Below are positions 5,451 to 11,515 of a stretch of DNA of 24,649 bases, in pieces. How positions within the stretch are numbered: position 1 is the first letter of the stretch; every line of letters starts with the position of its first letter. Below the pieces are notes generated by a model, which saw only the letters and a list, made by a program, of their open reading frames with translations, was not told where the DNA came from and did no database searches. The DNA comes from a virus. A program made the translations under genes and the position numbers. The DNA lies in IMG/VR virus record IMGVR_UViG_3300045945_000202, positions 1-24,649 of that record. The stretch is one strand, 5' to 3'.

Positions 5451-6130
5451 CTACGACAAACCCCGACCCGATCCGCGACGGTGACGCCCTGCCAGGCAAG
5501 CACGTTCGCGTGTGCGAGGAGCACGGGGTCCAGCTCGTCGAACGCCCCGGCGACCGGCTGTTCTGCGAGGGCAGTCGCGTCCTTGGGTGGCGTGCTCACT
5601 TCGTCACGAGCTGGAAGGTCGTCGACAGGCACAAGCGAAGGGCCGTCGCCCGCGCCGAGGAGGAACGCCGCAGTGACAGGTCCGGCGGGACGGGAATCCA
5701 GGACCTGAAGGAGGAGCTGATGCCACGAGGACCGCAGCCCAGGTCTACGCCGCCGCCAGCGGCCGCGCCGTCGGCGCCGACGCCGAAGAGCGCTTCCAAG
5801 CGGACGCTCTCTCGCGCGAAGTTCACGGCCGCGGGCGAGGTCCTCTGGCTTCGCGTTCTGCAGGTCGTCACGAAGCTCGGAGGCGACCCGTTCCGAGTGA
5901 CGTGGGAAATCGGCGCCGGCAAGAAGGGCGCCGGCCAGCGGATGACGTTCGGGATCGTCAGCACGCACGCCGACTCCGCTGCCGCGGAGGGGCGCTACCA
6001 GGAGGCGCGCGCGGGCGCGCTCAAGGACGGATGGAAGGAGGTGCCAATCCTTCCCGGCCGGAGGCCGATCGCCTTCATGCCGGTCCCGAAGCCCGGCACG
6101 TTGGCCAAGACGAAGGGAGGACCTCGATGA
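5447..6130 (+). CDS. Two-part hypothetical protein with a possible internal start
   Basis: This 227-residue ORF starts at GTG. The N-terminal part (about 1-60) has a small Cys/His region, VRVCEEHGVQLVERPGDRLF, with a further cysteine just after. After a charged linker there is an in-frame ATG at 5720 preceded at good spacing by AAGGAGG. From there MPRGPQPRS opens a Pro/Ala-rich segment and then a folded domain of about 100 residues (AGEVLWLRVLQVVTKLGGDP and RMTFGIVSTHADSAAAEGRY). A full-length and a short form may both be made. The family is unknown. It overlaps the ParB-like gene by ATGA. Confidence 0.65.
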   Translation: MTTTNPDPIRDGDALPGKHVRVCEEHGVQLVERPGDRLFCEGSRVLGWRAHFVTSWKVVDRHKRRAVARAEEERRSDRSGGTGIQDLKEELMPRGPQPRSTPPPAAAPSAPTPKSASKRTLSRAKFTAAGEVLWLRVLQVVTKLGGDPFRVTWEIGAGKKGAGQRMTFGIVSTHADSAAAEGRYQEARAGALKDGWKEVPILPGRRPIAFMPVPKPGTLAKTKGGPR

Positions 6131-7746
6131 ACGCAACCGCGCTCGCACCCGCCGCATCCAGGACCGTGCTCCCGGAGCTCCGCCTGATTCCGATCGAGCA
6201 GCTGAAGGAGCACCCGCTCAACGTCCGCAAGACCTTCCCGGCCGACGCGATGGCGGAGCTCGCCGCCTCGATCCGGGAGAAGGGGATCCAGACGCCGCTG
6301 CTCGTCCGGCCGCACGCCAAGGCCTTCGAGATCATCGCCGGCCATCGGCGCTACCGCTGCGCGAAGACGGTGGGCCTGCCGGAGGTCCCGGTGCTGGTGC
6401 GGGAGCTGAGCGACGACGACACGCTCGAGCTGCTGCTGATCGACAACCTGCAGCGCGCCGACCTGCACCCGCTCGAGGAGGCCGAGGGCTATCGCCACCT
6501 GATGCAGAAGTCGAAGTACGACGTCGAGCGGATCGCCGAGCGCATCGGTCGGTCGGTCAAGTACGTGTACGACCGGGTGAAGCTGCTGCAGCTGACCGCG
6601 CAGGCGCAGAAGCTGTTCCGCGACGGCGAGATCACCGCCGGCCACGCGATCCTCTTGGCGCGGCTTCGCCCGGAGGATCAGAAACGCGCTGTCGACGGCG
6701 TCGACGGGAACAGCCCGCTGTTCGACGACGAGCAGCTCACGTTCAAGCCGTGGCGCAGCGACGACAAGGCGCCGCGCGGCCAGGCGGAGCAGGACCCCCG
6801 CAAGCCGATCAGCGTGCGCGAGCTGCAGGCCTGGATCGACGAGCACGTGAAGCTCGAGGCTGCGGACGCCGACCCCATGTTGTTCCCGGCCACCGTCGAC
6901 ACCCTGAAGGCGGCTGAGGCCGAGAACGAGAAGGTCGTCCGGATCACCTACGACGAGATGACGCCGGACGAGCTCAAGGACGGGCCCCGCGCGATCCTGG
7001 GCCGGTCGTGGAAGCGCGCTGACGGGACGCGCGGCTCGAAGACCTGCGACAGCTCCGTGATCGGGATGGTCGTCCTCGGCTACGGCCGCGGTGAAACCTT
7101 CCGCGTGTGCGTCGACAAGAAGGGCTGCAAGGTCCACTGGTCCGCGGAGCAGAAGGCGTCGAAGCAGCGCTCGACGTCTGCTTCGCGGGAGGCACGGTCG
7201 ACGGGACAGGACCGGTGGGAGCTGCAGCGGAGAAAGGACAAGCAGGAGAGCAACCGGCTCGTGATCGCTCACGACCGCTGGAAGAAGGCCGCGCCGGCGA
7301 TCGTCAAGGCCCTGGCGGCCGCCGTGAAGAAGGCGCCCGCGCGGGCGAAGGGTGTGCTCGCCGACGCCGTCGTCGCTGAGTGCCTGGGCCATATGCGCGC
7401 GGTCGAAGTCAGTGGCTTCAGCCGGGGAACGACGGCCGAAGACCTCGTGCGCTACGCGGCGTTCCTCCTGTTCGTGCGGGACCTCAAGGAGTGGTCGGGG
7501 CCGCGCGAATTCCCCAAGGTCGCCAAGATGCTGGGGTTCGACGTCGTCAAGATCGTCGACGCGCACGCGCCGATGCCCCCCAGCTGCAAGAAGTGCGGCT
7601 GTACCGAGGCCCACGCCTGCAGCGATAACGGACACGGCTGCTCGTGGGTCGAGTCGCCCGACCCGAAGACGAAGCTCGGCCTGTGCAGCGTGTGCGCGCC
7701 GAAGCCGAAGGACGACGACAAGGCCGCGAAGCGGAAGAAGGCCTGA
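6127..7746 (+). CDS. ParB-like protein with phage zinc-binding C-terminus
   Basis: This 539-residue protein starts at ATG overlapping the previous stop. Residues 19-100 form a ParB N-terminal domain: RLIPIEQLKEHPLNVRKTF, then the GERR-like box AGHRRYRC at 71-78 that contacts nucleotide in ParB CTPases. Residues about 100-190 hold the helix-turn-helix (EEAEGYRHLM, AERIGRSVKYVYDRVKLLQL). The central part is a charged accessory region. Residues about 475-520 carry a Cys-rich motif (CKKCGCTEAHAC, GCSWV, LCSVC) that recurs as a small module in phage proteins. Chromosomal ParB is about 280-300 residues, so this is a fusion. It could act in phage DNA partition, transcription control or DNA processing. 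No parA partner is present, so classical partition is doubtful. Confidence 0.85.
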   Translation: MNATALAPAASRTVLPELRLIPIEQLKEHPLNVRKTFPADAMAELAASIREKGIQTPLLVRPHAKAFEIIAGHRRYRCAKTVGLPEVPVLVRELSDDDTLELLLIDNLQRADLHPLEEAEGYRHLMQKSKYDVERIAERIGRSVKYVYDRVKLLQLTAQAQKLFRDGEITAGHAILLARLRPEDQKRAVDGVDGNSPLFDDEQLTFKPWRSDDKAPRGQAEQDPRKPISVRELQAWIDEHVKLEAADADPMLFPATVDTLKAAEAENEKVVRITYDEMTPDELKDGPRAILGRSWKRADGTRGSKTCDSSVIGMVVLGYGRGETFRVCVDKKGCKVHWSAEQKASKQRSTSASREARSTGQDRWELQRRKDKQESNRLVIAHDRWKKAAPAIVKALAAAVKKAPARAKGVLADAVVAECLGHMRAVEVSGFSRGTTAEDLVRYAAFLLFVRDLKEWSGPREFPKVAKMLGFDVVKIVDAHAPMPPSCKKCGCTEAHACSDNGHGCSWVESPDPKTKLGLCSVCAPKPKDDDKAAKRKKA

Positions 7747-7749
7747 CCC

Positions 7750-7998
7750 GTGTCGAGGCCCACGACCGGCAGCCACGGCTGGATGCAAGCGGCGTGGGCG
7801 CGCCGCCGGCACTACTTCGTCCGAGGCCGATCGCTCTGCGGCGAGTGGACTCGTGGCAGGGGCTGCTGCTGGAAGGGCGACGGCGTCATCCCGCCGCACT
7901 TCCGGCAGCCCGAGTGCGCCGACTGCCGGCGCCGCCACGATCGCGGCGACGTCCCGCGCCTGCGGCGGAGTGGTGACGCTGGGCCCACAGGAGTCTGA
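7750..7998 (+). CDS. Small Cys-rich phage protein
   Basis: This 82-residue protein starts at GTG four bases after the ParB-like stop. It has RHYFVRGRSLCGEWTRGRGC and, near residue 56, ECADCRRRHD. The pattern (HYF, RSLCG, then CxxCRR) is common in small zinc-binding proteins that sit beside replication genes in phages with this layout. A role in replication or nucleic-acid binding is possible but unproven. Its last base is shared with the ATG of the initiator gene. Confidence 0.75.
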   Translation: MSRPTTGSHGWMQAAWARRRHYFVRGRSLCGEWTRGRGCCWKGDGVIPPHFRQPECADCRRRHDRGDVPRLRRSGDAGPTGV

Positions 7999-8924
7999 TG
8001 GCGCGCGGGCACCTGCCGAAGGCGTACCTGCGCATCGACCCCAACCTCGACCAGCACGCGGACGCGGAAGGGATGCTGTTTCTGATCTGCGCTGCAGCGC
8101 GCCAGCCGCGCCGTGGGCGCTTCGAGGACGTGTCGTTGATCGAGCGAGTGCTCGGTAGCCGAAAGCGCGCCCAGGCGTTCCTGACGCCGCGGAGGCCAGG
8201 GAAGGAGCCCGACGTCGTGCAGCTCGAGGACGGGACCTACTACCTCGCCGGATGGGACGAGTGGCAAGAGGGTGACTTCACCGTTTCAGAGCGCGTGCGT
8301 CGGGTGCGCGCGAAGCGTGACGCGGGCGTTTCCGAGCCGTTTCATTCACCGTTACACGAGCCGTTACAAGATGGCTTCTCGACCGTTACTCAGCCCGACT
8401 CCCCTCGCCCTCTTTCCCCCACACCCCCTATTACCCACACCCCTCGGGCGAGAGGCGTTGTGCGTTGTGCGAGAGACGGATCCCCTACCGGGGATCCTGC
8501 GAGCGGCGAGCGTAAGCCTGCTACTGGGCCGTCTGCCGGCGTCACGCCGCCGCTCGCCGCGCCGCCCCAGGGTGAACCACCCCCGACACCGGCGACGCCA
8601 GCGGAGGCTCGCGCTCGGGCGCTGAGCGTTCTGGGCCCACCACGGCAGCTCATCGCGATCGACCACGACCCCGACGACGAGCTCCAGGCCGAGATAGTCC
8701 GCCGCTGCGAGGACCTGGCGCGCCGCATTGCCGCGCGCGACGGCCGGGAACCGGAGCCCGATGAGGCGCTCGAGGTTCTACGAGCCGTCAGCACGACGCC
8801 CGGGGGTCAGTTCCTGGAAAGCCTGCGATTCGCCTCAGCGGAGTGGCTCGCCGTCACGCTGGCATCGTGCGACGCGTTCGAGCGCGACCAGCTCGGTCAG
8901 GAGCCGCGGGGGAGCGCCGCGTGA
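7998..8924 (+). CDS. Replication initiator / helicase-loader-like protein
   Basis: This 308-residue protein starts at ATG sharing a base with the preceding TGA. Its N-terminus (HLPKAYLRIDPNLDQHADAE and the following helices with IERVLGSRKRAQAF) resembles a replisome-organiser-type winged-helix region, and the motif YYLAGWDEWQEGDFTVSERV fits that class. Residues about 113-200 are a Pro/Ser/Thr/Gly-rich linker encoded by a run of CCGTTWC repeats and a long pyrimidine tract. The C-terminal 100 residues are helical and acidic. A DNA-binding N-domain, flexible linker and C-terminal partner domain is the plan of lambda O-like initiators, whose gene also contains the origin. Position between ParB-like and RusA genes supports this. 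No ATPase motif is seen. Confidence 0.65.
   Translation: MARGHLPKAYLRIDPNLDQHADAEGMLFLICAAARQPRRGRFEDVSLIERVLGSRKRAQAFLTPRRPGKEPDVVQLEDGTYYLAGWDEWQEGDFTVSERVRRVRAKRDAGVSEPFHSPLHEPLQDGFSTVTQPDSPRPLSPTPPITHTPRARGVVRCARDGSPTGDPASGERKPATGPSAGVTPPLAAPPQGEPPPTPATPAEARARALSVLGPPRQLIAIDHDPDDELQAEIVRRCEDLARRIAARDGREPEPDEALEVLRAVSTTPGGQFLESLRFASAEWLAVTLASCDAFERDQLGQEPRGSAA
8281..8390 (+). repeat. Iteron-like CCGTTWC repeats inside the initiator gene
   Basis: Copies of CCGTTTCA or CCGTTACA/T lie at 8281-8288, 8337-8344, 8349-8356, 8361-8368 and 8383-8390. The middle three are spaced exactly 12 bases, and the next is 22 bases on. A pyrimidine-rich tract follows (about 8391-8450). The repeats encode the low-complexity peptide EPFHSPLHEPLQDGFSTVTQ. 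The arrangement matches a candidate replication origin embedded in an initiator gene. Confidence 0.5.
8478..8497. repeat. Perfect inverted repeat beside the iterons
   Basis: GGATCCCC-TACC-GGGGATCC is an 8-bp perfect stem with a 4-base loop, about 90 bases after the last iteron-like repeat and within the linker-coding part of the initiator gene. A tandem GCGTTGT pair lies just before it (8455-8468). Confidence 0.6.
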
Positions 8925-9298
8925 TCGCGATCCGGTGGTCCCTGCCGATTCGCCTTGAGAGCGCCGCCAACCTGCACGAGAGCCACTGGCGGCAGCGAGC
9001 TGACCGCGTGAAGCGTGAGCGCATGCTCGCGTCGATGGTTTGCCGCACGAACCTCCCCGATCGGTGGCACGAGGTCTGGTCGCGCGCGACTGTGACCCTG
9101 ACCCGCAGCGCTCCGCGGGAGCTGGACTCCGACAACTTGGCGTCGGCCTTCAAGGCGATCCGGGACGGCATCGCCGACGCGCTCGAGCTCAACGACGCAG
9201 ACCCCCGGCTGACTTGGCGGTACGAGCAGACCCGCGGGCGGCCGCGGGAGTACTCCGTTCAGGTCGAGATCGCGCTCGCTGAAGCCGGGGGCCCGTGA
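8921..9298 (+). CDS. rusA: RusA-like Holliday junction resolvase
   Basis: This 125-residue protein starts at GTG within GTGA, overlapping the initiator stop. The signature of the RusA family is present: RELDSDNLASAFKAIRDGIA with the Asp pair D69 and D71, followed by an acidic NDADPR (D92, D94) and the strand LTWRYEQTRG. Three aspartates in this arrangement bind the Mg2+ that lets RusA cut four-way junctions symmetrically. The length matches E. coli RusA (about 120 residues). In phages the enzyme resolves recombination intermediates or debranches DNA before packaging. Placement after the initiator gene fits replication and recombination. Confidence 0.88.
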   Translation: MIAIRWSLPIRLESAANLHESHWRQRADRVKRERMLASMVCRTNLPDRWHEVWSRATVTLTRSAPRELDSDNLASAFKAIRDGIADALELNDADPRLTWRYEQTRGRPREYSVQVEIALAEAGGP

Positions 9299-9306
9299 CG
9301 GGCAGG

Positions 9307-9705
9307 CTAGCGAGCCTTCGTCCGGTTCTGCTCTGCAGCCGGCGACGCCGCGCCTACGTCTTGTGCTTCGCAGGTCCTGCCGTCAGGATGGCGCACGAGC
9401 CGCAGGTGCCCGCGACCCGGCCGATAGTCGATGCTCGAGCCGATCGCCGGCGCGCCGCACTCGGGGCAAGGGAGTTGCCCGGGCCACGGCTCGCGAGCGA
9501 CGGCCTCGGCCTTTGCGGTGAGCGCCTCGAGGTAGCGCGCGGCCGCGCTCGTCCGCCGGCGGAGGTGGTGGAGGTGCCGGGCCAGGCGTTGCACGATCGC
9601 GAGCAGCTGGCGCCGCTCCTCGAGGAGCCGGTCGATCCACTGCTTGGCGTTCGGGTCGCTGGTCCGGAGCTCGGAGAGGCGCCGGGCTTGCTCCTCGGTG
9701 AGCAT
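9307..9705 (-). CDS. Coiled-coil protein with C-terminal zinc ribbon
   Basis: This 132-residue protein is on the reverse strand. I chose the ATG giving MLTEEQARRLSELRTSDPNA because the upstream extension is Pro/Arg/Gly-rich and would cross the divergent promoter region. Residues about 1-75 are a long, charged helix likely to form a coiled coil (DRLLEERRQLLAIVQRLARH). At about 95 comes PCPECGAPAIGSSIDYRPG, a CxxC knuckle. The later histidine and cysteine (RLVRHPDGRTCEA) complete a possible zinc site, as in ribbons that bind nucleic acid. It is divergent from the small gene at 9747. The function is unknown. Confidence 0.7.
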   Translation of the reverse strand: MLTEEQARRLSELRTSDPNAKQWIDRLLEERRQLLAIVQRLARHLHHLRRRTSAAARYLEALTAKAEAVAREPWPGQLPCPECGAPAIGSSIDYRPGRGHLRLVRHPDGRTCEAQDVGAASPAAEQNRTKAR

Positions 9706-9722
9706 GGCGAAGAACAGGCGAA

Positions 9723-9732
9723 AGTCTACCCT
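9723..9732. promoter_or_regulatory. Overlapping divergent -10-like boxes
   Basis: In the 41-bp gap between the reverse gene (start 9705) and the forward gene (start 9747), AGTCTA at 9723-9728 reads TAGACT leftward, and TACCCT at 9727-9732 reads rightward. No good -35 is visible for either. The CGTTTAAACG palindrome lies just to the right. Confidence 0.3.
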
Positions 9733-9734
9733 GC

Positions 9735-9747
9735 CGCGTTTAAACGG
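9735..9747. repeat. CGCGTTTAAACGG copy 2 (palindromic core)
   Basis: This is identical over 13 bases to 3412-3424. Here it lies between divergent genes and abuts the GTG at 9747, a natural operator position. Confidence 0.5.
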
Positions 9748-9968
9748 TGATGGCCCGCCCGGCGCCGGTAGCGGACCCAGGCGAGATCGACGGGGAAGTC
9801 CTCGAGCGCAACGACCGGCACTTCGCATGGCTCGTCGACCGCTGCCGAGGCCTCGCCCGGGCAGCCAGGCGGCGTCGGATGCGGAGAGAAGCGCATGTCG
9901 TCCTGACGTTCGACGAGGCCGGCAGGGTGAACCTTCGTTTCCGTCCTGAGGAGACCCCCGACAGCTGA
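9747..9968 (+). CDS. Small basic hypothetical protein
   Basis: This is a 73-residue protein. Consecutive GTG (9747) and ATG (9750) codons could both initiate, and ATG is preferred. No Shine-Dalgarno sequence precedes it. The centre is strongly basic (CRGLARAARRRRMRREAH), followed by a beta hairpin (VVLTFDEAGRVNLRFRP). The composition suggests a small DNA- or RNA-binding protein or a single-domain regulator. The family is unknown. A weak hairpin follows its stop. Confidence 0.6.
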   Translation: MMARPAPVADPGEIDGEVLERNDRHFAWLVDRCRGLARAARRRRMRREAHVVLTFDEAGRVNLRFRPEETPDS

Positions 9969-9989
9969 AACGACGGGCCCTCCCTTGGC

Positions 9990-10014
9990 GTGCGCTCCAG
10001 GCGCACTTGTAAAA
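9990..10014 (+). terminator. Weak terminator-like hairpin
   Basis: GTGCGC-TCCAG-GCGCAC (9990-10006) is a 6-bp perfect stem followed by TTGTAAAA. It lies 21 bases after the stop at 9968 and before an AT-richer promoter-like stretch. The tail is not a clean U-run. Confidence 0.35.
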
Positions 10015-10033
10015 TCGCGAGTGCGCTCACGAA

Positions 10034-10067
10034 TTGTGAATAAACAGGGAGTGCTATCCCGTATTAT
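10034..10067 (+). promoter_or_regulatory. AT-rich promoter-like region
   Basis: The stretch contains TTGTGA (10034-10039) and TATTAT (10062-10067, 5 of 6 with the -10 consensus). Their 22-base spacing is too long for a normal sigma-70 pair, so only the -10 is credible. It ends 5 bases before the ATG at 10073 and 29 bases before the tRNA-like element at 10097. No ribosome binding site lies between. Confidence 0.35.
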
Positions 10068-10072
10068 CCTGC

Positions 10073-10840
10073 ATGAGCGCGATGGCTGAGAACAGTGGGG
10101 CCGGTCAGGTGGCGGGAACAGGGCTTACACCTGAGTCCCGGGGGTTCGAGTCCCCCCGGCTCCATCCCCTTGCGGACGGCCAGGCTGCCGAGGTCACTCA
10201 CGAGGAGTTCGTGCACGCGGTCCGCGCGGCCGTCGTCGGCCGGGTGGGCAGCGAGTCGGAACGCGCGCGCCTCCTGTCGGCCAAGCTGGTCTACGGCGGC
10301 GGGACCTCGGGGATCCGGGGGCTCTGCTACTTCGGCGCGTGGCAGAACGGCAGCCAGCATGACTTTCTCGAGATCTCAGCGATCGGCGAGGAGAACTTCG
10401 TGCAGCTCGCCGGGACGACGATCCACGAGCTGGCCCATTCGCTCGCCGGCCGCGAGCACGGCCACGGCCCGGTGTGGAAGGCGGCGTGCGCGGTCCTCGG
10501 GCTGCAGATGGCGCAGGCTGCCGGCCAGTCGTACGCGCCCGCGCACTTCGAGCCGTCGGTGTGGGTGGCGATCGAGGCGCTCCCGCACCCGTCCGACGGC
10601 AAGCCGGCTTTCGCGCCCGGCGCCGCGGGCCCGGTGGTGCGGCGGCGGCCGATGCCGTGCCCGCTCGGCGTGGGGACTCGCGGCGGCCGCTCGCGCGGCG
10701 TGGGCTCAGGGTCGCGACTCCGGCTCTGGCTCTGCGGCTGCCCGGAGGGCGCGAAGGGTCGGAAGGTGCGCGTCGCCACCGACGATTGGGACGCGACCTG
10801 CAACCGCTGCAGCAAGAAGTACGCGCGGCAGGATGTCTGA
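10073..10840 (+). CDS. SprT-like zinc metalloprotease
   Basis: This ORF has 255 residues from the first ATG. The metalloprotease signature is THELAHSLAG (HExxH at about 118-122), followed by GHGPVWKAAC, where a further histidine can bind the zinc, as in SprT/Spartan-like proteases. The C-terminus is a zinc ribbon (LWLCGCPEG, then TCNRCSKKY). Spartan relatives cut proteins crosslinked to DNA; the phage substrate is unknown. The start is uncertain. Codons 9-31 are also a tRNA-like element (10097-10164), no Shine-Dalgarno sequence precedes ATG 10073 or 10082, GTG 10109 lies inside the element, and GTG 10211 has GAGGAG only 3 bases upstream. Residues from about 40 look protein-like, which favours a start before 10211. 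A hairpin follows the stop. Confidence 0.8.
   Translation: MSAMAENSGAGQVAGTGLTPESRGFESPRLHPLADGQAAEVTHEEFVHAVRAAVVGRVGSESERARLLSAKLVYGGGTSGIRGLCYFGAWQNGSQHDFLEISAIGEENFVQLAGTTIHELAHSLAGREHGHGPVWKAACAVLGLQMAQAAGQSYAPAHFEPSVWVAIEALPHPSDGKPAFAPGAAGPVVRRRPMPCPLGVGTRGGRSRGVGSGSRLRLWLCGCPEGAKGRKVRVATDDWDATCNRCSKKYARQDV
10097..10164 (+). tRNA. Degenerate tRNA-like element 1
   Basis: The acceptor stem is GGGGCCG (10097-10103) with CGGCTCC (10157-10163), seven pairs including one G-U, plus discriminator A. The T-arm GGGGG-TTCGAGT-CCCCC (10140-10156) is fully canonical. The 36-base core is shorter than in normal tRNAs. There is no D-stem, and the anticodon arm has four pairs (CAGG/CCTG) around GCTTACA. 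That loop would place UUA in the anticodon, complementary to the ochre stop, but base 33 is C rather than U, so the assignment is unsafe. CCA is not encoded. A competing 7-bp repeat TCAGGTG/CACCTGA exists. It could be a decayed tRNA, an attachment-site remnant, or a tRNA mimic in the mRNA. Confidence 0.5.
10114..10128 (+). repeat. 15-bp direct repeat, copy A
   Basis: GGGAACAGGGCTTAC lies in the anticodon region of the first tRNA-like element and recurs exactly at 10879-10893. The two copies bracket the protease gene. Confidence 0.6.
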
Positions 10841-10846
10841 AACACG

Positions 10847-10874
10847 ACGGGCCGCCGATCCGCCGGCGGCCCGT
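10847..10874 (+). terminator. Strong GC hairpin after the SprT-like gene
   Basis: ACGGGCCGCCG (10847-10857) pairs perfectly with CGGCGGCCCGT (10864-10874) over 11 bp around a 6-base loop. It begins seven bases after the TGA. There is no U-run, so it may be a pause, an RNA-stabilising 3' end, or an incomplete intrinsic terminator. Confidence 0.45.
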
Positions 10875-10878
10875 GACG

Positions 10879-10893
10879 GGGAACAGGGCTTAC
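10879..10893 (+). repeat. 15-bp direct repeat, copy B
   Basis: This is an exact copy of 10114-10128, placed directly after the hairpin that follows the SprT-like gene. The flanks show no tRNA structure here. Confidence 0.6.
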
Positions 10894-10934
10894 GAGGCGA
10901 GAGTAAGTTGGTCGACGGGGAAAGGTCAAGAGCG

Positions 10935-11405
10935 ATGGCTACACTACAGAGCGTGGCGAAGCATCCCGCGGTCGAGGCCGGGTGCGCATCGGCTACTCGC
11001 ATCACCGTCTGGAGTTGCCGTTGCAAGAAGTGCGGCAAGAAGTGGGAGACGCTGGGCGATGAGATCCCCGATTACTGCCCAGGCTGTCGCAAGGAGGAGT
11101 GGTGGATCAAGCGGCCTCGCGGCCGGCCGCTGAAGGTGCGTGCCGATATCTGGGTCGGGCGCGGACCGGTCCTTGCTCAGCCGACGGAGACGAACACAGT
11201 CCAATGGGAGGTTACCGATTCGGAAACGGGGAAGACATGGCTGCTTCGTCGCGTCCATCTTGGCCCCAAGTGGCAAATCCTGCGGCGCGGGCCCAATGGA
11301 CGGAGCTGGAAGCTTGATGAGACGGAGTACCCCGACAAGGCGGCCGCCCTGGAGGTCATCGAGAGCGAGTGCGAGGAAAGCATCTTGACGAACGAACCAA
11401 AGTAG
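10935..11405 (+). CDS. Zinc-ribbon protein of unknown function
   Basis: This is a 156-residue protein from ATG 10935 (MATLQSVAKHPAVEAG), with AAAGG about 10 bases upstream. An earlier in-frame ATG at 10833 would overlap the SprT-like gene and its hairpin and is less likely. Residues about 25-60 form a ribbon: CRCKKCGKKWETL followed by DYCPGCRKEEWW. The C-terminal half is beta-rich (TVQWEVTDSETGKTWLLRRV, GRSWKLDETEYPDKAAALE). It may be a DNA- or RNA-binding accessory protein. It shares ribbon architecture, but no clear sequence, with its neighbours. Confidence 0.7.
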   Translation: MATLQSVAKHPAVEAGCASATRITVWSCRCKKCGKKWETLGDEIPDYCPGCRKEEWWIKRPRGRPLKVRADIWVGRGPVLAQPTETNTVQWEVTDSETGKTWLLRRVHLGPKWQILRRGPNGRSWKLDETEYPDKAAALEVIESECEESILTNEPK

Positions 11406-11479
11406 CGCGATAGTTGGGCCCGACGTAGCAGAGCCCCCACCCGAGTCGTGGACGGGCCGGGGCTGGCGGGGACCGGACG

Positions 11480-11515
11480 AAGGCCTCGCGTTTCCGAAAG
11501 GAGCGCGAGGCTTTT
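11480..11515 (+). terminator. Intrinsic-terminator-like hairpin overlapping the endolysin start
   Basis: GCCTCGCG (11483-11490) pairs with CGCGAGGC (11504-11511), extendable with G-U/A-U pairs, and is followed by TTTT (11512-11515). The 13-base loop holds GAAAGGAG, a good Shine-Dalgarno sequence. The TTG start of the endolysin (11514-11516) falls in the U-tract. Confidence 0.6.

Noticed and set aside
9295-9750. Rightward ORF after the RusA-like gene
   Set aside because: The leftward frame has a coiled coil and CPEC zinc knuckle. The rightward one is a shadow.
10833-11405. Longer start (ATG 10833) for the zinc-ribbon gene after the protease
   Set aside because: It would run through the protease stop, the 11-bp hairpin and the direct repeat. 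The ATG at 10935 leaves these untouched and keeps the whole ribbon.
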